DNA from: Chitinophagaceae bacterium
Lineage (GTDB): Bacteria > Bacteroidota > Bacteroidia > Chitinophagales > Chitinophagaceae
Assembly (NCBI GenBank): GCA_003509845.1
Contig: DOMR01000270.1
Location: 26,345 to 38,729, forward strand
Direction of reading: 5' to 3'
DNA length: 12,385 bases
Part shown: positions 7,618 to 12,385 of the stretch, piece by piece
How positions within the stretch are numbered: the stretch's first letter is position 1
Layout of the letters: each line of letters starts with the position of its first letter
Translations under genes and position numbers: made by a program
Notes under the pieces: generated by a model
What the model was told of the DNA's origin: nothing
What the model saw: the letters and a program-made list of their open reading frames with translations, nothing else
The model's database searches: none

Positions 7618-8212
7618 CTTTTACGGCTCTTTTATTTAATAATCGTTCTGTATATTTTGCCAAAATATCAAATTCAATATTGACCGAATCGTTAACATTC
7701 AGTAATGACATATTTGTTTTTTCAATTGTAACGGGTATGATACATAATTCAATATCATCGTCAATAACCTTATTTATCGTTAAACTGATTCCATTAATTG
7801 CTACTGAACCTTTATAGACAACATACTTAACAAATTGGCTGGGTATGGCTATTGTAAAAAACCATGCCTTTTCCCCAGGTTGCACCATTTTAACTTTCGC
7901 AGTAGTATCAACATGACCAAGTACGTAATGTCCACCTAAATAACCATTAGGCTGCATAGGCAGCTCCATATTAATTTTAGCACCTACCTTATAATTTTTA
8001 ATTATAGTTTTATCAATACTTTCAGTAGAAACAAAAAATGATAAATGATCCCCATCAATTTTGAAAACAGTTAAACAGGCACCATCAATTGCAACGCTGT
8101 CTCCTATTTGTACAATGGATCCAAACTTAGGCGCATCGACTACAAGCTCCCATCCTTCCGCATCAGGCAAAATGGATGCTATAAATCCGTCAGATACAAT
8201 TCCTGTAAACAT
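7610..8212 (-). CDS. ribE: Riboflavin synthase, alpha subunit
   Basis: The 200-residue enzyme dismutates two 6,7-dimethyl-8-ribityllumazine molecules to riboflavin plus the pyrimidine that RibH reuses. It shows the two tandem lumazine-binding barrels: domain 1 from the canonical MFTGIV start with AIDGACLTV at 41-49, and domain 2 from LGGHYVLGHVD (92-102) with YKGSVAINGISLTI at 133-146 and IIPVT at 158-162. The end, EFDILAKYTERL, is the usual C-terminal helix region. The linker before LGGH reads ELPMQPN where many family members have an ERA-type motif, a modest oddity. It is the first gene of ribE-ribBA-ribH, overlapping ribBA by 8 nt (ATGTTTAA), and is divergent from ribD across 42 bp. The spacer leaves no room for an FMN riboswitch on this transcript. 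Confidence 0.95.
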   Translation of the reverse strand: MFTGIVSDGFIASILPDAEGWELVVDAPKFGSIVQIGDSVAIDGACLTVFKIDGDHLSFFVSTESIDKTIIKNYKVGAKINMELPMQPNGYLGGHYVLGHVDTTAKVKMVQPGEKAWFFTIAIPSQFVKYVVYKGSVAINGISLTINKVIDDDIELCIIPVTIEKTNMSLLNVNDSVNIEFDILAKYTERLLNKRAVKDV

Positions 8213-8227
8213 ATGCTAAATTGTAGG

Positions 8228-8235
8228 TAATTTTG
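8228..8235 (+). promoter_or_regulatory. Candidate -7 promoter box for ribD
   Basis: TAATTTTG is an exact match to the Bacteroidota -7 consensus TAnnTTTG and lies 19 nt before the ribD ATG. No clear TTTG is found at the expected -33 distance (about 8201-8211), so this is half a promoter. It would give a leader of roughly a dozen nucleotides. Confidence 0.4.
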
Positions 8236-8240
8236 AGATG

Positions 8241-8248
8241 CAAAGATA
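8241..8248 (-). promoter_or_regulatory. Candidate -7 promoter box for ribE-ribBA-ribH
   Basis: Read on the minus strand, this site is TATCTTTG, an exact TAnnTTTG match, 28 nt before the ribE ATG. No TTTG lies at the -33 distance, which would fall inside the first ribD codons. It faces the plus-strand box only 5 bp away, so the two start regions would overlap. Confidence 0.4.
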
Positions 8249-8254
8249 ATCTAA

Positions 8255-9358
8255 ATGAATTCCGAAGACTACTTACATATCGCATTTTTATTAGCGAAAA
8301 GAGCAAATTCTAAAGATATTAGACCCAACCCATATGTAGGGGCTATTGTCGTGGATAATAATGGCGAAATTATTGGAGAGGGCTATCATCAAAAAGCAGG
8401 TGAAGCCCATGCCGAAGTGCTGGCAATTAATAGTGCATTAATAAAAAACAGTGATTTATCCAATGCTACCTTATATGTTACAATGGAACCCTGCTCACAC
8501 ACAGGTAAAACACCTCCTTGCACGAATTTAATTTTAGCACATAAAATACCAAAAGTGGTTATTGGATCCATGGACCCAAATCCTTTGGTATCAGGCGCGA
8601 AAATATTATCTGATGCAGGCGTTAATGTAGAAATAGGTATCCAGCCCAATATTGTAGAGCTAAATAGCACTTTTAACATAAATCAGTTAAACAAAAGACC
8701 AAAGTATGTTTTAAAAGCAGCGACAACCATCAATGGCAAAATTGCAGATAGACATGGTAATAGCAAATGGATATCCAATGAAAAAAGTAGAGCCTATGTT
8801 CATCAAATTTTAAGATCAAATGCCGATGCTATTTTGACCACGGCACAAACCGTAATTAAAGACAATGCAAAGATGAATATTAGGGTGCCAGATGAAGATG
8901 CTAAAGAATTAAACCTAATAATTATTGACAGGGCATTAGCTGTACTAGAAGTACAGAATAAAAACTTAGGCATTTTTTACCAAAGAAACAGGACCAAAAT
9001 TTATTTATTGACGGATAAGGAATATACAGATGAATTGCCCAAAAATATTGAAATTATAAAAGCAAATTTTCCCGAAGGAGCAATTGATCTATCTGAATTA
9101 AACGAACTGTTATTAAGTAAAAATATTTGCGAGATTTTGGTGGAGGGTGGTGGAAAATTAAATGCAACCTTAATCAAGCAACAAATAGCAGATGAGCTAG
9201 CAATGTTTATTTGCCCTAGTTTACTTTTAGACAATGAGGCTATAAATGTATTCAACGATTCGGAATTTCAATCCATTGAAAATAGCGTACAACTAAATTT
9301 GACCGAGACCACGCAATATGATAATGATATTTTTCTTAAATATCTAATATCCTATTAA
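8255..9358 (+). CDS. ribD: Bifunctional diaminohydroxyphosphoribosylaminopyrimidine deaminase / 5-amino-6-(5-phosphoribosylamino)uracil reductase
   Basis: RibD carries out the second and third steps after GTP opening: deamination of the pyrimidine, then NADPH-dependent reduction of the ribosyl side chain. The N-terminal deaminase (about 1-145) has the zinc site His52-Ala-Glu54, Pro79-Cys80 and Cys89 (MEPCSHTGKTPPC), preceded by RPNPYVGAIVV at 23-33. The C-terminal reductase (about 149-367) shows RPKYVLKAATTINGKIA at 148-164, SKWIS at 170-174, RSNADAIL at 187-194 and the nucleotide-binding ILVEGGGKLN at 294-303. The length of 367 is normal and both sites look complete. The start is firm because an in-frame TAA (8252-8254) immediately precedes the ATG. 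It is transcribed away from ribE-ribBA-ribH, so the pathway is split into two divergent units. It converges on the DUF4249 gene with a 22-bp gap. Confidence 0.96.
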   Translation: MNSEDYLHIAFLLAKRANSKDIRPNPYVGAIVVDNNGEIIGEGYHQKAGEAHAEVLAINSALIKNSDLSNATLYVTMEPCSHTGKTPPCTNLILAHKIPKVVIGSMDPNPLVSGAKILSDAGVNVEIGIQPNIVELNSTFNINQLNKRPKYVLKAATTINGKIADRHGNSKWISNEKSRAYVHQILRSNADAILTTAQTVIKDNAKMNIRVPDEDAKELNLIIIDRALAVLEVQNKNLGIFYQRNRTKIYLLTDKEYTDELPKNIEIIKANFPEGAIDLSELNELLLSKNICEILVEGGGKLNATLIKQQIADELAMFICPSLLLDNEAINVFNDSEFQSIENSVQLNLTETTQYDNDIFLKYLISY

Positions 9359-9380
9359 ATAAATATTGCAAAAAATATAT

Positions 9381-10190
9381 TTACTTATTTAAAATTTTAA
9401 TCACTTTGGTTTGAGAAGTGTGGGCCGAGAAAAGCCCAAGGGCACCACCAATAATATTATTAGGCGGATTTGATGGCGCAGTGCCTCCACCAGGGCCTGC
9501 ACCACTTTGTTGCGAAAGCGAGTAAAAATATAAATTAGCAGCAGGACTTATGCATTGCATTTCAACTGAAATACTATCAAATAATTTTACAGAAATTTTT
9601 TCGGTACCATTATTTAATGGGCGTTGATTAATTTTTCCATTATTTAGGTTATCGTTAAAAATATTATAAATACCATCCAGGGTATCATTAATTTTTTGAA
9701 TAAATCGATAACTATTACCAAGCCCCACTGGATCTTGGTAAACTGGAATAATACTATACCGATTTTCACCATTTACAGGAAATGAATTAATCCTAAGGCT
9801 GTCTAAATTTACTTTCATCGGCATCGTAGTTTGAGCCGTATATATTTTACCATCTACCTTGACTTCTAAAGAATAAGTATTGCCATAAACACCACGAATC
9901 CTATTGGTTTTGTAAATACCTCCAGTTGTATGTTTAAGGGTATCCTTACTACCCATATTATCGGAAATAATAATACTGCCATTGCTAACTATTGGGTAAA
10001 TATTAGGTTGATTAATACTGATCGATTTGGAAAGTTTTACAAAATAAGGGCCAGGCTGATCAGTAATGTTAGCCTCAATGATAACCTGTGAATCATTATT
10101 TTCTATAGGTAGCGTGATTACTTTTTCACAGCTTGTGAATAGAAATAATATAAAATATAAGTATTTAAAAAATTTGAAGTACATCATCAT
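9381..10190 (-). CDS. DUF4249-type outer-membrane/periplasmic lipoprotein
   Basis: The 269-residue protein begins with a lipoprotein signal peptide: a hydrophobic stretch to about residue 18, then the lipobox LFTSC with Cys21 as the lipidated residue. The mature part starts CEKVITLPIE, continues with predicted beta-sandwich sequence (VIIEANITDQPGPYFVKLSKS at 36-56, SIIISDN at 72-78) and ends with NPPNNIIGGALGLFSAH at 241-257. This order is typical of DUF4249 proteins, which in Bacteroidota sit next to TonB receptors and whose function is unknown. By analogy with SusC/SusD it may be a surface or periplasmic partner of the receptor; that is inference. The gene begins with three consecutive ATG codons. 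The first overlaps the receptor stop as TAATG, supporting translational coupling. A Gly/Pro-rich segment (SGAGPGGG, 229-236) precedes the conserved C-terminal motif. Confidence 0.88.
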   Translation of the reverse strand: MMMYFKFFKYLYFILFLFTSCEKVITLPIENNDSQVIIEANITDQPGPYFVKLSKSISINQPNIYPIVSNGSIIISDNMGSKDTLKHTTGGIYKTNRIRGVYGNTYSLEVKVDGKIYTAQTTMPMKVNLDSLRINSFPVNGENRYSIIPVYQDPVGLGNSYRFIQKINDTLDGIYNIFNDNLNNGKINQRPLNNGTEKISVKLFDSISVEMQCISPAANLYFYSLSQQSGAGPGGGTAPSNPPNNIIGGALGLFSAHTSQTKVIKILNK

Positions 10191-12385
10191 TAAAATTTAA
10201 AATTATAGGTTATACTTGGCACCCATCTAAATAAAGCTGTTTGTATAATTTGCGTTTTTGAATTATCTGAAGGATCATCTTGGAAAGATATTTGATACGC
10301 ATTTTCCCTTCCGTAAACATTATACAAACTAAAATTCCATGAACCTGCATTTTTCTTTTTATTCTTATTTTCATAAGTGGCACTTAAATCAAGTCGATGG
10401 TAATCAGGCATTCTATTCGCATTACGATTCGCATATTGATAAATGGTTTGTTCACCTAATGCATATTTTCCAGTGGGGAAGGTCACTGCGTTTCCAGTAC
10501 TATAAACAAAAACACCGGAAACAGTCCATTTTGGATTTAGTTCTAAAATAGTTACAATCGAAACATCATGGGTTCTATCTTGCTTTGCATTATACCAGTT
10601 TCCATCATTAATACCATCTATCTTTCTTTCGGTTTTTGACAATGTATAACTAATCCATCCTGAAAATAAGCCAATTTTCTTTTTTGCTAAAAATTCAAAG
10701 CCATACGCGCGTCCAACCCCATATAACAAGGAACTTTCCACATCAGCAATCGTGTTGATATTGGTCCCGTCCTTGTAATCTAATTGGTTTTGCATACGCT
10801 TATAATATAGCTCCGCACCTAATTCATAGGTATTATTTTTGAAATTCCTAGCGTAACCAATACTTGTTTGATCCGCTAATTCAGGTTTAATATTATACGA
10901 ATTTCCGATCCATTGATCCGAAGGGCTTGCTGCTGTTGCATTACTTAATAAATGTAAATGTTGCACATTACGCGCATAGGCAATTTTAACACTACTTAAG
11001 TCATTAATTCTATAATTACTGGTGAATCTTGGTTCAGCATTCATGTAAGTTTTTCCGAATTCATTTTTTTGTAATAAAATAGATTGGGTTATTGCATTGT
11101 TATTATAAACATTATATTGATCCCCACCCATTATTGAATAGGCAGATATTCTTAAACCATAATCAAATGTGAGCTGTTGGTTTGCTTTGAAATTATTATT
11201 AAAATACAACGCGTTTTCAAGTCCATTCCTTCCTACTTTATTAATATTATTGTTAACAGTACCGCTAAAAACACTTGGCGTAATGGTATGTAAAATTGAA
11301 TTAAATCCAAAACGAATCGTATTTTTTGGATTTAGGTAATAAGTATAATCTTGCTTAAGATTAACATCCTTAATGTTTGAATTTACATTAAAATTAGTTT
11401 CACCATTTTTTAAACCTACATTATAGCTATAGTCACTGTAGATGAAGGATGTATTTAAGAATAATTTATTATTGACAATCCTATTCCAACGTATTGTTCC
11501 CGTTTTGTTGCCCCAATTAATCCTAAAACTGCTCCCTAATCCTAATTCATCTTGACCAAAATAACCAGAAAAATAGATTCTATTCTTATCGTCTATTTTA
11601 TAATTTGCTTTTGCATTCAAATCATAGAAGTACAATATATTATCCTTGAATTTTTCGGAAGCTTTTAAAAATACATCTGCATATGTTCTTCGTCCTGATA
11701 AAATAAAGGAAGATTTATCTTCTTGAATGGGTCCTTCAATACTTAATCTACTACTAATTAAACCAAGCCCGCCATTAACTGTATAATTTTTGTTATTACC
11801 ATCTTTCATCTTTACATCTAACACAGAGGATAATCTCCCACCATATTGTGCTGGTCCATTCCCTTTTATTAAAGTAGCGTCCTTTATTGCGTCACTGTTA
11901 AACGTACTAAAAAAACCCAGTAAATGCGACGCATTATAGACGGGGGCTTCGTCAAGCAATATTAAATTTTGATCTGCAGCACCGCCCCTTACATAAAATC
12001 CACTATTCCCCTCCCCTGCCGACTTCACGCCAGGGAGCAACTGGATCGTTTTTAAAACATCTTTCTCGCCAAAAATCACAGGCACCTTACTAATGGACTG
12101 CATATTTAGCGTCTCTGTACCAATCTGCGCTTTAGTTAAGTTATCATCCTTTCGCTTAGTTGATACAACAACTTCGGCTAGTTGGTTTTTGCTTTCTAAA
12201 AAAACATTGGTAATTAAAGGGGCATTCAATAAAATTGGAATTCTTTTCTCTTCATACCCTACAAAACTAATTCTTAAATCATACTTACCCTTGGGTAAGG
12301 AAATTGCATAAAAACCATACTCATTTGATGTAACTACCACATTGACTAACTGATCAATTTTAATTACAGCACCAATAATTGATTC
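10190..12385 (-). CDS. TonB-dependent receptor with carboxypeptidase-regulatory-like N-terminal domain (5' truncated by window edge)
   Basis: This is a partial gene. The minus-strand frame stays open to the right edge: before the GTG at 12340 it encodes ESIIGAVIKIDQLVN, which reads straight into VVTSNEYGFYAISLPKGKYD. That is the carboxypeptidase-regulatory-like domain (GAxV...T...G.Y.l.lp.G.Y.l..s.vGYE), so the true start and signal peptide lie outside the window. The plug domain follows: LKTIQLLPGVKSAGEG at 96-111 counted from that GTG, FYVRGGAADQNLILLDEAPV at 115-134 and YGGRLSSVLDVKMKDG at 166-181. The rest is beta-barrel, ending in an aromatic C-terminus (SITYNFKF) as expected for BAM-dependent assembly. 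It acts in the outer membrane as a TonB-driven importer. Its DUF4249 partner is coupled directly downstream. The ligand is unknown. Confidence 0.92.
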   Translation of the reverse strand, partial: ESIIGAVIKIDQLVNVVVTSNEYGFYAISLPKGKYDLRISFVGYEEKRIPILLNAPLITNVFLESKNQLAEVVVSTKRKDDNLTKAQIGTETLNMQSISKVPVIFGEKDVLKTIQLLPGVKSAGEGNSGFYVRGGAADQNLILLDEAPVYNASHLLGFFSTFNSDAIKDATLIKGNGPAQYGGRLSSVLDVKMKDGNNKNYTVNGGLGLISSRLSIEGPIQEDKSSFILSGRRTYADVFLKASEKFKDNILYFYDLNAKANYKIDDKNRIYFSGYFGQDELGLGSSFRINWGNKTGTIRWNRIVNNKLFLNTSFIYSDYSYNVGLKNGETNFNVNSNIKDVNLKQDYTYYLNPKNTIRFGFNSILHTITPSVFSGTVNNNINKVGRNGLENALYFNNNFKANQQLTFDYGLRISAYSIMGGDQYNVYNNNAITQSILLQKNEFGKTYMNAEPRFTSNYRINDLSSVKIAYARNVQHLHLLSNATAASPSDQWIGNSYNIKPELADQTSIGYARNFKNNTYELGAELYYKRMQNQLDYKDGTNINTIADVESSLLYGVGRAYGFEFLAKKKIGLFSGWISYTLSKTERKIDGINDGNWYNAKQDRTHDVSIVTILELNPKWTVSGVFVYSTGNAVTFPTGKYALGEQTIYQYANRNANRMPDYHRLDLSATYENKNKKKNAGSWNFSLYNVYGRENAYQISFQDDPSDNSKTQIIQTALFRWVPSITYNFKF

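Noticed and set aside
8213..8254. FMN riboswitch upstream of ribD or ribE
   Set aside because: The spacer is 42 bp, far below aptamer size, and no conserved FMN-element core is visible in it.
8389..8679. Minus-strand open frame within ribD
   Set aside because: It lies opposite the deaminase zinc motifs of ribD and is a shadow of that coding sequence.
9389..9400. Palindrome TTAAAATTTTAA near the end of ribD
   Set aside because: It is an A/T-only palindrome inside the last codons of the DUF4249 gene; such sequences are expected by chance at this base composition.
12338..12340. GTG at 12340 (minus strand) as the start of the right TonB receptor
   Set aside because: The frame continues to the window edge and the upstream residues complete the carboxypeptidase-regulatory-like domain.

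Overview
The window looks like an AT-rich chromosomal stretch of a Bacteroidota bacterium, possibly of the Chitinophagales/Sphingobacteriales type. The evidence is a TonB-dependent receptor with an N-terminal carboxypeptidase-regulatory-like domain next to a DUF4249 lipoprotein, a signal peptide ending in FSQ, a bifunctional RibBA, -7 promoter boxes of the TAnnTTTG form, and the absence of clear Shine-Dalgarno sequences. The genus call is inference. Coding density is very high. There are ten genes, two of them cut by the window edges, and no gap exceeds about 100 bp. I see no tRNA, rRNA, CRISPR array, insertion sequence or phage gene.

Layout. (1) nt 1-1583 (+): C-terminal part of a TonB-dependent outer-membrane receptor. 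(2) nt 1606-2826 (-): secreted alkaline-phosphatase-superfamily phosphodiesterase. (3) nt 2928-3506 (+): membrane PAP2 lipid phosphatase. (4) nt 3507-5180 (-): ArnT/PMT-like (GT39-type) membrane glycosyltransferase. (5) nt 5276-5995 (+): DPM1-like GT2 polyprenyl-phosphate glycosyltransferase. (6) nt 6003-9358: a full riboflavin set, with ribE-ribBA-ribH on the minus strand and ribD divergent from it across a 42-bp spacer. (7) nt 9381-12385 (-): a DUF4249 lipoprotein translationally coupled to a TonB-dependent receptor that runs off the right edge.

How the genes work together. RibBA, RibD, RibE and RibH cover every dedicated step from GTP and ribulose-5-phosphate to riboflavin except the pyrimidine phosphatase. 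The GT2 enzyme probably loads a sugar onto a polyprenyl phosphate, and the GT39-type enzyme, divergent from it, probably transfers that sugar to an envelope acceptor. The PAP2 protein could act on related lipid phosphates. The two TonB receptors handle uptake of unidentified ligands; the left one resembles the heme/hemoglobin-type receptors.

Most of this is ordinary core or envelope content, and I do not see a clearly new system. The points most worth a second look are the minimal divergent ribD/ribE control region, which has facing -7 boxes and no room for an FMN riboswitch; a lumazine synthase lacking the usual N-terminal segment; the four convergent gene junctions of 0-22 bp without recognisable terminators; and the paired GT2/GT39 polyprenyl-sugar module.
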